Below are positions 13,501 to 27,090 of a DNA stretch of 64,000 nt, in pieces (the stretch's first letter is position 1; the number at the start of each line of letters is the position of its first letter). Both the position numbers and the translations under genes were made by a program. Where the stretch lies: contig JAYMTL010000047.1 in the NCBI GenBank assembly GCA_036897445.1, forward strand, positions 58,071 to 122,070, read 5' to 3'. The notes under the pieces were generated by a model. That model did not search any database. It was not told the origin of the DNA and saw only the letters and a list, made by a program, of their open reading frames with translations. Source of the stretch: Pelargonium tetragonum. Lineage: Eukaryota; Streptophyta; Magnoliopsida; Geraniales; Geraniaceae.

Positions 13501-16500
13501 CCGAGAAATCTTGCACTCTTTATTATAAATGTCACAGGCCCGTCTTTAAGAAGACCTTAAGGGGTTCCTTTGTTCTAAAAAATAGCACTTAGGAGCTGTG
13601 TAAGTAAATAGCTTTTATGTCAATAAAATATCCAAAATACATATAAACACTTCTGAAAACTACTCCTTACCTTAATGTGAAATAGCTGCAAAAATTAAGA
13701 AGTGTATTCGACTTATATATAATAAAAACGCCAATAGAATTCTTTCAGCAAAGGAAAAACCTCGTCCAAAGAAAAGATAAGAACAAATTACAGTACTCAA
13801 TACTTTTTCCAGTCTCCCGCGCTTACACGCGCTAAGAATCTAAAATATCCCGCTTGGAATCTTTCCTTTTAATCGTTGATGGATAGGAGTAGTTACCTTA
13901 ATTCAGGATTGGTTGAAAACCCAAGGCCTTTGGCAATTTTTCTTTTTTAGAAGGTCCTCCTTGTCCGAGCTTTTAGTATCTAGTAGAAAGTTATACTTGT
14001 ACCTTACGGGATCTTTTTGAATAAATATTGAAATTATTATAATTATAGATTAAAACTACTTCAGTAAAATCTAAGGTTGTTCTTGTATTCGAAGGTTTTA
14101 TAAGAAATTCTTGCTTCTACGCGTGTGTCCCTTGTAGTTTGATAGAGTAAGAGTAAAATAAACGGGATCGCGCATATAAAGTTCGAGATACCCTTTCCGA
14201 CTTACAGGGGTCTTTTTCCTAACTCGCGGGGAAGAGTGGGATTTTGAAATTTCTTTCCGGAAGTTTTGGGTGGCTAGTCTCAGAAAAGGGTAAAAATTGC
14301 CTTGTGTCTTTATCAGAGTTGTATTATTAGTGTTGTGTTAGGATCCTATAGGTGTTTTTTTGAAAACCTTTGTTTGCACATTATGAGTATCAGTTATTAA
14401 CTAGGAGACCCCTATAAAATATTTATGTATCACGCCGCCTCTTCCAGTTATAGAGAACAAAAAGAAGATTGAATAGATATTCCAACTTATCTTAGTTAGC
14501 ACTCCCTGAGTAGTAAAATTGATCACGAGTTCCTTATTAAAAAGGGGCCCTAGACCCCCGGAGTTTTCACTTTTAACTATATTTATAATTTATAGTTGCG
14601 CTGATTTAAGAGTTTCCTACTCCAAGCTAAGGTTTTTTATTACTGGGTTTGCACCAATGCTTTTTGTTATTCGGGAGTATCCCAAGAAAGAGCGCTTCCT
14701 TAATGGAATTCCCGAAACCGGGTAAGAGTCTGAACTCGATACTCGTTCAGTATTCCCTTTAAAGACATACCCATATATTATATATTAAGTAGGATAATAC
14801 TTTGAGAAAAGAGCCCCTTCTAAACTTTAGTAAAATGCCTACTCGTAAAATCTACAAGAAGTTAATTTATGTCTATAATTTAAGGATTTAGTTACTGCTG
14901 GGGGTCCCTAATGGATAATACAAAGCAAACAGTTTTATCCGAAACTGTCATCCTGTACCTAGCTTTTTCGTCCCTGTTATATAATATAAATAAAGTGCTT
15001 AAGGCAACTTGAAAGGGAACCTTTTGTATCTATTTATTTTATAAGGAAAGCTTGGATAACACACCGCACTAGAAATTCTATTTTACAGTAACAAAGGGCC
15101 TACAAGGAAGTTTGACTTTACTTCAACACTTTGTTTAAAAGCCCCTGCCGTCGAGATTTACCTATTCAGCGGAGAATCTCCCTTTTGCAGGTGTAAATTT
15201 AAAAAGGAGAAATTAATGCATTAAGAGTAATATAAAATTGAAAAGACTTTAGATCCACACCGCATAGGTATAACTCGTATTGTTCAGTATTGCCCCGAAA
15301 AAGGAGCTCCAAAAACCCGGTGCCCTTGTATTGTAAAAGCAACGCTCCCTAATTGGAATATAACTAGGCAAAACCTAAGATTTTTAGTTCTCACGTCAAG
15401 CTTTTCTTATACTTTGACTTTAATGAAATATAGAAAAGAAAATTAATAATAAAGGGTATTCCTTATTAGGGCCCAAACACTCCGGTAAGTAAAGTTTTAA
15501 AGTTACTTAAAAGGACGGACCCTTATATAAATATAAAGAATATTGATACCCCTAAACGCATTTGTCTTTGTCAAGGGACTCTTTTACAGTTTCAAAATTA
15601 AAGTACGTATAGTCCAAAGTCTTTTATTTAAAGGCCAAGCTTCCTGGCACAAAAATGCTTTTTTATATTGCAGGAAGCAAAAAGGTACTCTTTGAGAAGA
15701 AAGCCCTTTGCTTATTTCAAATCGAATAGAGCACGAAACTATAACTAAAAAAGCCGCTTTAGCCAATTCTTAAGTAAAAACCTCGGATCCAGGAGGAGCT
15801 ACTCTTGTATTCTGATTAAAGGTCTTCTGGGTATGGGGCTTAGGATTCCTTAGTGGAGCTATTTTATTGAAGCCAGTGTATTCCTATAGCTTGTACTGCT
15901 TTTTTTTTGTTACTATCTTTCTTATTCTAAAGTATTGTAAGTATATTCTATTTCTTAAGAGTGTACTTATAGTTATAGTATATTAAGTTTTATTTTATAG
16001 AGATATCTTAAGCTTAAGAATCTTAGTTATTGTACAAAGGGAAGCTTTTTTTCTCTAACCTAGAATAAGCTCAGTAAATAGCCAATTTCAAGTCTAAGGA
16101 AGAAGTACAAAATATTTAAATAGAATTCCGTTTTTACAAGAGACTAAGAGAGTGGCTTTTACAGGAATTTACAGTGAAGAAGTCAATTTGAAATTTCTTA
16201 TTGTTGGTCTTAGCGTAAGTAGAGAAAGAGTTAATTTATTTAGGAAATTTACGCTCAGGGGCGGACTCTATATCATATCATACCCTTTTATACTTACACA
16301 GATGTGTCATTTAAACTCGGGGATCCGTTTTTAACCTCATTGAGTTACTGCTACGACTAACCCTAGTAAGTATTGTTTCTTTTTGATTGAGGATTCCCTG
16401 TTATCAGTTTTGCAAGCGTACCCGAGATATTCTTGTTTTACTTTAAAATGACTTTAAAAGAGAGAGGTCAGAAACGCCTATGAGGTTTAGGGGCACTTTT

Positions 16501-18525
16501 GGTATATCTCGACTGTTAAAAAAATCGATAAGTTATATAGCGGGGTGCCCCTTTCGTGAACTTGTTTATACCATAATAATCCGCAGCGTCCTGGTAAAAG
16601 CGAAAAGCCATTTTTATAGGGGTAATTCTTTTCCTTATAAAACCAACCGAATATATTCTACGCCTCATGAAAAGCTAAGTCTATACTATACTTTGACTCT
16701 TATATAGAATTATAGAATACTAAGAAATGAAGTAAAGTACAATAGGATATAGTAACCTGCAAAAAGAGAAGTAGCCCAGATCCAAAAACTGGATGGGACT
16801 TAAAAGAGCCCCTAATCTTTCTTTCTCCAAACCAAAGCAAAATCTTGAGTTCTTTCTTTGCCCTTACTTTCTTGGAGATACTTTTCCTACGGGTTTATCG
16901 CTCTAGTGATGAGTTAAAAACTCTGTTACAAAGTCTAAGGATAAGACCTCTCCCTTAAAAAAAGACTATAGAGAGGATAGAAACCTTAATAAAATAAGTA
17001 GTATGAGTCTTAAGAGGTTAGTGTACTATGAGGAAGACAAGGCTTTGCCTGACCTTTTGAGTCTTTTTCTTTCTAAAGTAAGGAATTATTAAAGAATATA
17101 GTAAGTAAAACTGGCAAAACGTAGAAACCTTATAATAACTACGGCAAATTTTGATGATCTCTATTCCTTATTTCTCAGCCTTTAATTGACTTTATTGAAA
17201 AGTAAAAAGTAGTGGCTTAAATATTTATGATATACAAAGTAGTTTCTTTTATTCCAGATTCAGTTAACGAAGTTAAAAGAAAGGGATTCTGTTGCAGATC
17301 TAAATCTAACTAAGCAAAGGGTAAAGGCTTAACAAAAAGGGGGGTAAGACCAACACCCATAAGAACAGACTTTCTCTTTTCTTTTTGTTTGCTGTTTTGA
17401 TTTGTTATTCATAGTAGTATAGTTTATAGAAATCCTTTTTTATTTTAGGCGCTTTTTAAAGGATGCCCTGTATAATATGGGAAAAGAAGAGAGATTTCGG
17501 GTCCCATTACTATTTTATACACCGGGGATTTTTTGCGTATCTTAGTAGTAGGCTAATTTTAATTATTAAGGTATACCTCAGCCGCCATATTTGAACTCCC
17601 CCTACTTGGGAGAGAATAGTACTATAAACTTGTTGTTCAGGGTGGCAGGTCCTTTTTATATAATTCAATAGATACTTTATTTAATTAGCACTCAGTCTTA
17701 ACTTAAAAATATTGTTAACAACTCCCCCTTTTAGTGCATTGCCTCCCTTAGGATATGGCGAAAAATTTTAATAAAAAGCAAGAAATTTCCTTTTTATTAC
17801 GTGTAGTACTTCTTCTTGGTAAGGTCCCTAAGCCAAAACTCAAATCAAAGAAGAGGGGTCTAGGTTACTTGGGGGTAATCAACTTAAGGGTTTCTCATAA
17901 AGAAGCAAAGCGCCCGGACTTTATAACGAGTACTATAATAAAAGACTTAACCTGTTCTACCGTAAGCAAAGGACCAAAGCACTGACCCCTTTAATGCAAG
18001 TACTCGGCTTAATAAGAGGCAGCCTGGATTTCTAAACTTTCACTATTCAAAGTTTATTCGAAAGAAAACCTCTAGAATCGTAAAGTAAAAGTAACGCTTA
18101 CTAATACTAACAAGCTTTTTAGCAAGTCATCTAAAAAAAAGTTCCGTAATAAGGGGTTAGAAATTCTAGAAGTAGCCAAAGACTATCTACTATATATTTT
18201 AACTAGCCGCACTAGGACAGCCCTCTGAAATCCGCTTACTTAGCTTGTTAGATACTTTTACCGAAGTAGTCTAGACTTAAAATTTATACAGAAACTTGAC
18301 GAAAATTCCTGGCAATTAAATTTAGGACCAATTAAGATTTTAAAGAAAATAATATTATTGAGCTCTCACTCTAAGAGGGATGCCCTAACTAAAAGGAAAG
18401 GATTGGTAACAAAACTAAAATATGCTAGGGAGGTTAGCTTTTTTAAGACTCCTAGCAGAAAAGCTTCTAGTGCCTATACTCCCTCTCCGCAACTGTAACA
18501 GAAATTTGTAGATATAGGGGACTCC

Positions 18526-18537
18526 CTGCTTGGTTAG
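18526..18537. repeat. AGGGANTCCCT-type hairpin with extra G
   Basis: AGGGGACTCCCT is the central-C version of the family with one additional G in the left arm. Single-base arm changes like this are the commonest form of decay in the window. Confidence 0.65.
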
Positions 18538-19624
18538 ACCTTGAGTTCCTAAAGTACACGACAAAAACTTTTTATATAATTATGTAATGCACGCTGCTCC
18601 TATAAAGTAAAGTATAAAATTACAAAACTTTAGTTAAACACTTTTATACCCAGTATCTGAAATTGGCAAAGTATAATTATACAAACGAACGAAGGATCCT
18701 AAAAGTTAATAAAATAGAAAAGTTCTAATTTGGAACAGCAAAACCTATTTTTTATCATTCATAATAATATACTAAATATGAACCCTTAAGGAACCTCGCA
18801 TAACCTTGACATGCAGTGTCGATAGAAGCAAGCTCAATCGGAAAACGAACGAACAACAAGGAATTATGAATCCCCCAAGTACTTTTTTTTCCATATGTTG
18901 AAATTAATGAAGTTCTTATTACGGAGTGTATAAGCACCTATACTTAAAGCAGCCTCTATATAAATAAATAGAAAAAGAATTTATCCGTCTAGCTAAAAGA
19001 AGTATAATATAAAAGAGGGGTCGCTTCTTAAATATTAAAGGAAAAATCTAAATACTAGAATACCTCCTACTAAATCCTTTTACACAGAATTTTATTTGCA
19101 TAATTGTTCTCAACAAGCGGCTTTTACGGCGTCTATAGTTTACTCTTTATTACCTTAAACTTATTGTTTGACCCTACAATACAAAATATTACAGGCTTTA
19201 TAAGAGCTCACCTATTAGAATTAGAAGTCTTGCTTTTTAGTTGTCGTAGACTCCCTTCATTCCATTTATAAAGTGTTAACTTTCTATTCTATATTTTCAG
19301 CATGGCTATGAGCTTCCACACAACATGTTTAGGTTTACTAAAGAGATCTGTCCTGTAATTACCAATAAGAGAAAATATCCCTAGCACTTGAAAAGACTAT
19401 ATACTAGAAGGATCTCTTTAATTTAATTAAGTTTCTTCCCTTCTTAAAGGACATACGTAAAGTTAAAACAAATTTCAATTTAGTCAAAGAATTAACCAAT
19501 TGCATAAGATTACGGCTGTTATACACTCACTAAGTTGTAAGTACCAAAATGACTGTGTCTTGTACTTTGAAAAGGCTTCTATACTACATAAGGAACAAAC
19601 CCAGGAAACTCCTCGGGGATATTA

Positions 19625-19636
19625 GAGCCGCGGCTC
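19625..19636. repeat. 12-bp perfect GC-rich palindrome GAGCCGCGGCTC
   Basis: This is a perfect even palindrome with no central base, and it stands out against AT-rich surroundings. It is not obviously of the AGGGANTCCCT type. No flanking feature suggests a function. Confidence 0.7.
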
Positions 19637-22600
19637 GACTAAAACCTAAAGGAATTGCTAAATAGGCTACTTGCGAAAGCCCTGGTAAAAGAGTTATAAA
19701 TAAGGGAGACCTAGAATATTATACTTCACAAAAAAGTGATTTGACTTGAGAGTGGAATTTACTTATGTCAGATATCTTTTTATTCAACAGGAATCTTTCT
19801 CGTGTAGCGCTCCCTTATTTTAGGAATTAAAGTCAAAAACTTGTGGCCCTTCTGATTCGAATTTTACCTAGGTTTTTCCGGATACTTCGCCCAATTTTAC
19901 CTTATTAATTTATAGACTCTTAGTCTACTTCACTGCCCGTAAATATTCTGTACCAAAACTCTTTGTCTTTATCCACAAGGAACCCCAAAAATCCGGGAAG
20001 AGTCAAAATTCCTTGTATATAAATTATAAGAGATAGCTTCCGCTTTAATTAACTTGGTTGGTGTTATAGCACGCTCTTTATTCCCGTAAATTTCATTTTC
20101 TTGTGAGTGCAACTAGGTCTCCTCAACAACATTTTTCATTAAGCAACCCTATTGAATAGCGGATAGGATTCCGGCAGAGGTAAAAAAAGGTTTGTGTAGA
20201 GTAAACGAGGCTCTAGTTAAATAATACTGGACTTTTCGATTCGTGAACCAAATTGTTCAAAGAGAGTTTTTAAAAAAATTTTTTAAGGGTGTCAACCTGG
20301 TCTATAATAAACTGAAGTAGAAAGCACTAAACTAATAGTAAATGGCACTTGAAAGGATAAGTACAGTACCCCCTTTTTGCTTTAAATAAGTAAGGAATTC
20401 TGTATTAACAAGGTGGAGAAAAAGGAAGCTATATGGCGCGCTACCCTACAGTAGGAATTTCTCTTCGACTAGTCTTGCTTTACCAAAAAATTCTAACTAA
20501 AGTTAAGTGCAGAAAAGGTGCTCTAAAATAAGCTGAGCAGGCTGTAAAACTCTCTACCACTCTCTGTGAGTCACATAAAAGTTAGATCTCTTTACTATGA
20601 GTAGTTTCGCCACGATTACAGATAAGTTGTTGAAGAAAGATCCCTTACTCCATGAATTTAACTATTTTTTTTTTAATTAAAAAGGAAATTGAAATCCTTT
20701 AAGCTAGCGAAACTAATACCGGATAAAACTAGAATTGACAGGATCACCTTTATCTTTTGTTAAATAAAAAACTCAGACAGGCTTGTGCACTAAGAATACA
20801 CTTTTTCTAAAATATAGATCTTAAAAACTCAGTTACATTAAAATTAAGGCTTTAGAGGCATTAATACAGTAGAGAGTTCCTATTGGGCGGACTCAAAAGC
20901 GGGAGAAACGTGATACGCTAATCGCTAGTTAAGGATTCTATTTCTCTTGTGATTACTGGGTACAGCTTATAAAAAACCTAATTTAGTCCTTTTAACCCTA
21001 ATGAGGTATCCATCAGAAAAGCAATTAGAGCGGCTTGAAACTGCCTGGTATAGAATAGAAATTTCTAGGCGCGGGTACAACCCTTTATAAAGGACGTTTC
21101 CCGTTGTAGTTTAGTCTAGAAAGAACCCGAAAAAAGCTACAAATAATTTACTTATGGTGTCCCGTGTTAAAGAAGCTTCTACTAGTTTTAGGTAATAATA
21201 TTAGTAGATTCACTTAATTTTGAATTTACCCGGACTAATAACACCCTTATAATATAAAGGCAAGGCTTCCGTAAAACCGAGAGATGCTAATTTTTTTTAA
21301 TAAGAAATTCCTCTAAGAGTACGGGAACCCCGATACAGGCAATATTTTGTAATAACGTATAAGTTAAATCCGGATTCCCTTTAGGAGCCAGTAAATACAA
21401 GCTCTAGTTTTTCCTTCAATTTTTGGTGGCTTTTACAAAAGAAAAGAGTTTAAAAGTTTTTTTATAGAAGCCTTAAGGCAGAGTTTTGAAGTTTCTAGAA
21501 AGCCGGGGAAAGAGAGATTCCAGTAAAGTAAATATGGGAGCTCCTAATACTAATGCCGCTAGAAGTCTATACTTGCATAACTTCGTGTGCTACTGCTGTT
21601 TATTATACATCAAAGGCCTGCCCTATCAACTAATAATGAGTTTATTTCCCCGCCGAGGAATACTTTAGGTACTGGATCCCGTCGTTTGAGACACGGAATA
21701 GATTTTCATTGCTGGTTAAATAAGCCCAAAGCGAGCCCCTTTTTTATTGTGGTTCCTTTTTTCCTTTCTTATCTTTCTGGACTTTGCCCTTACCCCAGAA
21801 AAGTCTGTCCATATACAACTAAAAGCCCAATTATCCACTTATCATTCTCCAGCATTGCCTGAGGGGGCCTGTGCCTAATATTTAATTCTTTTTACCTTTT
21901 TAGGTTAGGATAACCCGCTTTTAGTTAGACAACTTTTTAATAACTAGGATTCCCTTATTGTGATGTTTGGGATCCTTACCGTACTATAATTATATAACAA
22001 AACTCGCTTGTAATAATCAAAATAGAAATTGTTTAGATAGAGAATGTGATTAGTAATTAATAAAAATTCTTGCCTTAAATCGACGTTAGAGTACCTCGGT
22101 AAGGTTTTGTACATTTCGGAATTTTCCATGCGTTTTGGGTTATTTTAAAAGCCCTTATTTACAAAAGGGGTTCTCTTATTTGTAAAACCGAAACTATACT
22201 ATTTAAAATATTTACGAGATTAATCTTAAAAGCAAACCTCGGTAAAATAAAATTGAAGTTTAAAAGATAGCTGAATCAGCAGGCCCCTTTTGCCCCGAAG
22301 AAGCGCTTATTTTATAATAGAGCCCTTGTTACAGATTTAATATCTAAAAAAAAATTTTAATCTTAAGTTTCCCGCTTCACCAAACTTTTAGGAACAACCC
22401 TTGAAAGGATTTGACTCGATAAAAATAAGAAACAATAGCACACTTATTTAGGAAAAGAAAAAGAATAAAAATATGGGATAACAAAAGGGACCTCATAGGC
22501 TTAGTTTAACCTAAACAAACAACAGGTATAGAGACTAGATCTATCTTAAAGAAGCTATATTGTCTGTATTACATTACATATAGAACCCGATACAAAAAAT

Positions 22601-23814
22601 ACATGAAGAATATACTAGGCCACACTAGAGTCTCGTAATAAGGAATACCCCTAGTTTAAGGTGTTCCTTTTTTCTTTTTTATGAGTTAAAAGTTAAATGA
22701 AATAGACTAAATTAAGATGACTCCGGTGGTCGTTCTTTTTTACTTGATCCGGACCTCCTATATAGTTATTGAAAATCTCCTCTTACTTTGGGCGAACCTT
22801 ATAAGTCTTTATTATATAAATATTCTATCCAAATTAGCTGAGCAACCTTTTACTTTGGGACTACTCAGCCCTCTTGCTTTTGCTTTTTATCGTTTAAGAG
22901 GATAGTGCCCTGTAGTATATTGGGTAAGTCCTTTCAAATCAGAGTCTCGTATCCGCGATAAAGTTGAGTCAGTAGGCCTTTTTAAAGAAAAGAAAATTGG
23001 TATATAAAACTTTCCGTACAAAAAAAGTTTAAAATCCCCGAATTGAGAGACAAGCCCGGTAATAAGACCTAATTAAAAAGTAAGCTAAATATCAAACTAT
23101 TTTGGTAATAGGATTTACGGTAGACTATAACAAGAGCCTCCCTATACTCGGTAGGGTGGGGACAGTCTTTATAGCAAGGTTCGTGGTAGCTAAGAAGTTT
23201 AATCTATATAATAGTGTGAAATCACTTTAGATAGAAAGAAATTCATAGTAATATTTAAAAATCCAATCAATTCCAGTAGTGTTTCTTTATCCATAGAATG
23301 GGAGCTATGTTAGAATAAAGCAGATTAATTTAATAAGGATTTCATAGGTTCAAAACCACAAACCCCTAAGGGATCCTAATGAAGACTGAGAAGAGAAATC
23401 CAGAACTAAAACTAATAAACAGAAGAATAAGGAGTTACAGCCGTCCCTTTCATTAAGGGTTTTTTACCTCTTCTCTTTTTCTAACTCCTTGTAATCCTAC
23501 ACTTATAAATGAAATTCTATCTAGATATTTTACAGGGTCTAAATTATTAAAAATTTTTAAATGAACTACTTACCCTTTCCTTAAACGACATAAGCTCAAC
23601 AAAAACTAAAAAGGATACATTTGACTTCCCAAAATTCAACTGAAATCTCTAAGGGCCCTCTCTTTATTTATTACCACTAGAGTTCTTGTCTACAGGACCC
23701 CGGTAAGCCATAGTAATTCGGTTTAGCACGGAAAGATTTATTAAGGATAAGGAACAGGAGCCCCGCTTTAAGAAACGAATTCCCAGTCCAGCCCTTAATG
23801 AGGGATCCTTCTTT

Positions 23815-23826
23815 AAGGATTCCCTT
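23815..23826. repeat. AAGGATTCCCTT hairpin, first of three identical copies
   Basis: The same 12-mer recurs exactly at 50092-50103 and 60681-60692. One arm has lost a G relative to AAGGGATTCCCTT. The same asymmetric variant in three distant places suggests copying of that variant rather than independent decay. Confidence 0.65.
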
Positions 23827-25886
23827 GTATATTATACATTAAAAGTTTATTAAAAAAATTGAAAGATAATGGAAACAAATTAATTCCGAAATAGGGTTTA
23901 TATTAGATCCTTTGTGTGGGTTCCTTTTAAAAAGATCCTCGCATTTTAGAAATTTACAGAATAAAACTTTGAGAAGACATAGCAGCAGTAAAAAAGAATT
24001 ATAGGCCACCCCTTAGCTATTAAGATATTTTCAAGGGTTTTGAAGGAGAAACAAAAGTTAACTTCTAAGGAAATTCCTGGGGAATCTTAGGACTTCCTTG
24101 TTTCTTAACCTTATTTTACAGAATTCTATCTTCGCATATGCATATACTGGATTTGTCGAAAAAGCAAATACATAGGAAACTCAAAGTACAAGTATAGCCG
24201 AATTTCTGATTTGTCAAGAACAGATACTACAACATATTAAGAAGCCCCCTCCCCCCTGGTAGAGACTCTATTAACTTTTTTCTTTCTAAATCGAATTCCT
24301 ACACACCAGAATCCGCTTTTTAGGATACTTTGTATTGCTCATTTTGCAAAGAACAACAAATTGAATACCTTATAAAGTGCTGATAATAGCAAGAACTTTG
24401 AATCTTGGGTCTTATAAAACATAACACAATACTTTTTTATTTTTATTCTGAAATTTTCTTACTTTCTTTCAGGATTAAGATCGCGAGAAGACGAAAGTAT
24501 AGGGCATTCCTAGTTAATTAACGTGGCACACCCTTTTATTTACCCAGCCTCCAGCCTAAGGATTCGAGAGCCTATAATTTAAATTAACCAAGTACTTGTA
24601 ATTTAGAATTTAGTTTTCCCGTACTACTGTCCCGAAAGGAAAACTTTCTTAAAAAAAGCCTTAATATTAAGTAGGAAACTCGCACCAAATTTTCTTTCTA
24701 AATAGAACCGAGGTCTTACTCGTATCTTGTATTTGACAAAAAGCCCTAAGACTCATTAGTAGAACTAAAAAAAAAGACCTTGTAATTTAACCTATATGCT
24801 ATAGCTTTTAAGCAAGAAAAATGAGAATACGCCCTCTTTCTATCTTTGATACGTAAAAGGGGTTTGTCTAGTATTTTAGTCCCAGCTAAGCTAGATCGTA
24901 CAGGAATAGAGAATTTCCTACAATAAAGGAAACTTTTTTCATAGAGTTACTTTTAGCAGAGGCTTTCTTCTACACCCCTACTAAACTAGCACACTTTTTA
25001 TTTTAACATCCTGGAAAACCGGTTGTATTTTATAGGCTAACGCTCAAACTAGGGATCTTTCTTAAAGTGGAATACTCTTATAAAGCGATTGCAGCGGATT
25101 CTTTATCAGAGCGCCCCTTATACCTGACTAGCTAAATGGACTAAAAAATTTTCAGGAGTTCCTAGATTTTTAAAAATACCTAAAGGGAACCCTACTAATG
25201 ATATGTGGCTTATGGATAGTGGAATTTTAAGCTTTAATAGCTGTTGTACTTAAAAAAGAATGAAAGGGAATTCGTAAAATCACTCTCTCAAATGCAACAC
25301 GAACTAGTAGAAAACGACTTTTTGTAACAACAGGTAACTAAGACTATACATTCATTATACGGCGCCATTCCTACACGCTGAATCTTACTAAATTTACATA
25401 TAAATTCTTTTTTTACAAATAATCATTATATCTTTCTGACATAGAATTTCTACTCGAGCTTCTACTAAAAAATAAAGGGTACCCGGAGTTACAGCATTCT
25501 TTTTTTTTAGACTGGATAACATTTTAGAACTTGTGCCAAAACAATAGTACTTGCCTGATAAGATATTGTAAGGCTAACTTGTATACCTTCGTATAAAAAA
25601 GGAGTGTCATCATAGTATAGTTTAAGGGGTTAACTAAACTTGTTTTTGTTCATATCTTTGTCAAATCAATATCCTAAATGTAATATAACACTATTCCTTA
25701 TGAAGAAATTCCTCTCTATTGAGTAGGGAAATGGGTTCCTTTGAGCTATTAGAATAGAAAAGAAAGTTTCGTTGTTTGAAGATTTAACATTTGGTTATTC
25801 CGTTTTTTCCGAGTTTTGACCCGTCTCTGGACCAGGTATATCCCTGCTTAGGTTGGATACTTAAGTGGCAATCGTGCAGCATGTAT

Positions 25887-26025
25887 TGGGAATAAATGCA
25901 GTTGTATTAAAGAGTTCTTAGAATTTCTTTGTTTTAGGATGCGGAGGATCTAGGAATTCAGCTACCTACCCGGTTAATGATTCTCTACTTATACTTAATC
26001 TACTGCATTTATGCATTTATTCCCA
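25887..26025. repeat. 14-bp perfect inverted repeat with ~110-bp spacer
   Basis: The arm at 25887-25900 (TGGGAATAAATGCA) is the exact reverse complement of 26012-26025. The enclosed 111 bp hold no gene. It could form a long stem-loop or be a relic of an inverted duplication. The length is uncommon for chance at this spacing but not decisive. Confidence 0.55.
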
Positions 26026-26389
26026 CAAAACAAGGATTCTCGTACCCTATAAATTAGAAATTTAGATTTAACAAAAAAATGAAGAGCGCACTGCCTCAAC
26101 TAGCTAAAGGGTTAACGGCTCCCCATGGACTAGGAAAGTGCTTATTTGTTAATTATTTGCTACAGATAGAGGAAGCCTTTTCGGTGCATTTACCCTAGAG
26201 TTTCCATTCCTTATTGTCAGGGGAGTTAAAGCGGGGAACTTGAGACAGACGAACACATAACGCATATTAATAAGAGTGAATTCTGATTTTGACTCCTTGT
26301 TGAATGCCTTTAACGGAAACCTGGGACTTAGCAACTCTTTACTATTTATACTTATTCCTTTCTAAACCTGAATACAGGAACGAACAGTA

Positions 26390-27090
26390 ACAAGAACAAA
26401 ACTCTCCTGCAACTTTTTTAGATCTTCTTTCTTACTATACTCCATTATACTTTTCAATTCCTGCAATACCTGTAGTAGCTATTTCTCTATTTTAATACCT
26501 ACAACTTTCTTGAAAGCTAGACTCTTATTCTCTAACGGACTCTTCTGCATCTGTAAACCCCTCTATTGAGATTACCCATATCTATCCTTAGAGCTAGACT
26601 TGTAATCTCTATCTTGATACCGGATACTAGGAGCCTAACTTTGTATCAGTATCTCCTTCTAAACTAAATACCTATACTCTTAGCTTGGAGCTGAGTTTTT
26701 TTACCTGCTTTATATCATACCTGTTTTGTAATAACTACTTTATCTATCCCTAGTAAGCCCTGCTCATAGCTTGGTTCTTCTTCATAACTAAACTAAGTAT
26801 TTGGATATCTGTTACTATAACCCATATTTTAGTTTTAGGCTGTCTTACTCTTCTAATAAGCCCTCTCGTTCTTGCAGCCTGGACTTTATATTGCCTTATA
26901 AACTCTATATTCTTTTACCTATTCTTTATAGTATCCATAGTCAATATTAGCAGGGTGTATACTATAGTTAGATATAGAATAGATAGTTCTTAATCTTAAG
27001 GTATTTAATTACATTACCTCACGTTCTTTTTGCTCTTATCGTCAAAGAGAGTAAAGCCTTAATAAGCGGGCGGAGGAAGGGGATTCCCTT
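26390..27090 (+). repeat. Repeat island C with degenerate SSU rRNA-like 3' end
   Basis: This pyrimidine-rich stretch is almost free of the GGGANTCCC hairpins until its last bases. Its right part lines up with the island at 38.4-38.8 kb. Both hold a CTTG..CCTGGA..TTTAT.TTG segment (near 26872 here, near 38575 there), AATAGATAGTT (26978 and 38669), and an identical 16-mer, TTTAATTACATTACCT (27004-27019 and 38686-38701). It then shares ACGTTC..CAAAGAG..CCTTAA with 29620-29645 and ends in GGAGGAAGG at 27072-27080, as in the copy at 30.9 kb. GGAGGAAGG is a universally conserved SSU rRNA segment near E. coli 1175-1185. The rest of the conserved helix is missing. I regard it as a degenerate copy. 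The SSU link is inference; the repeat relation is seen directly. Confidence 0.55.
27077..27090. repeat. Family hairpin placed at the GGAGGAAGG site
   Basis: AAGGGGATTCCCTT has 5-bp arms. It overlaps the end of GGAGGAAGG in the repeat island. The copies at 30901 and 29688 read GGTTAA or GGTTAATG at this place instead. The copy at 60.7 kb also has a family hairpin at the equivalent site. Confidence 0.6.

Larger units (their letters stand above)
10527..25886. other. Non-coding hairpin-rich spacer, no gene seen
   Basis: This is fifteen kilobases without a supportable gene. Short frames, such as one of 98 codons at 12181-12477 on the plus strand, have no motif, no ribosome-binding context and no neighbouring gene. 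Verified palindromes include AGGGGACTCCCT at 18526-18537, GAGCCGCGGCTC at 19625-19636 and AAGGATTCCCTT at 23815-23826. Around 11160-11290 the style changes to TAG/TAT-rich with fewer hairpins, as in the repeat islands, but I could not align it to them. No tRNA cloverleaf was found. Confidence 0.65.
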
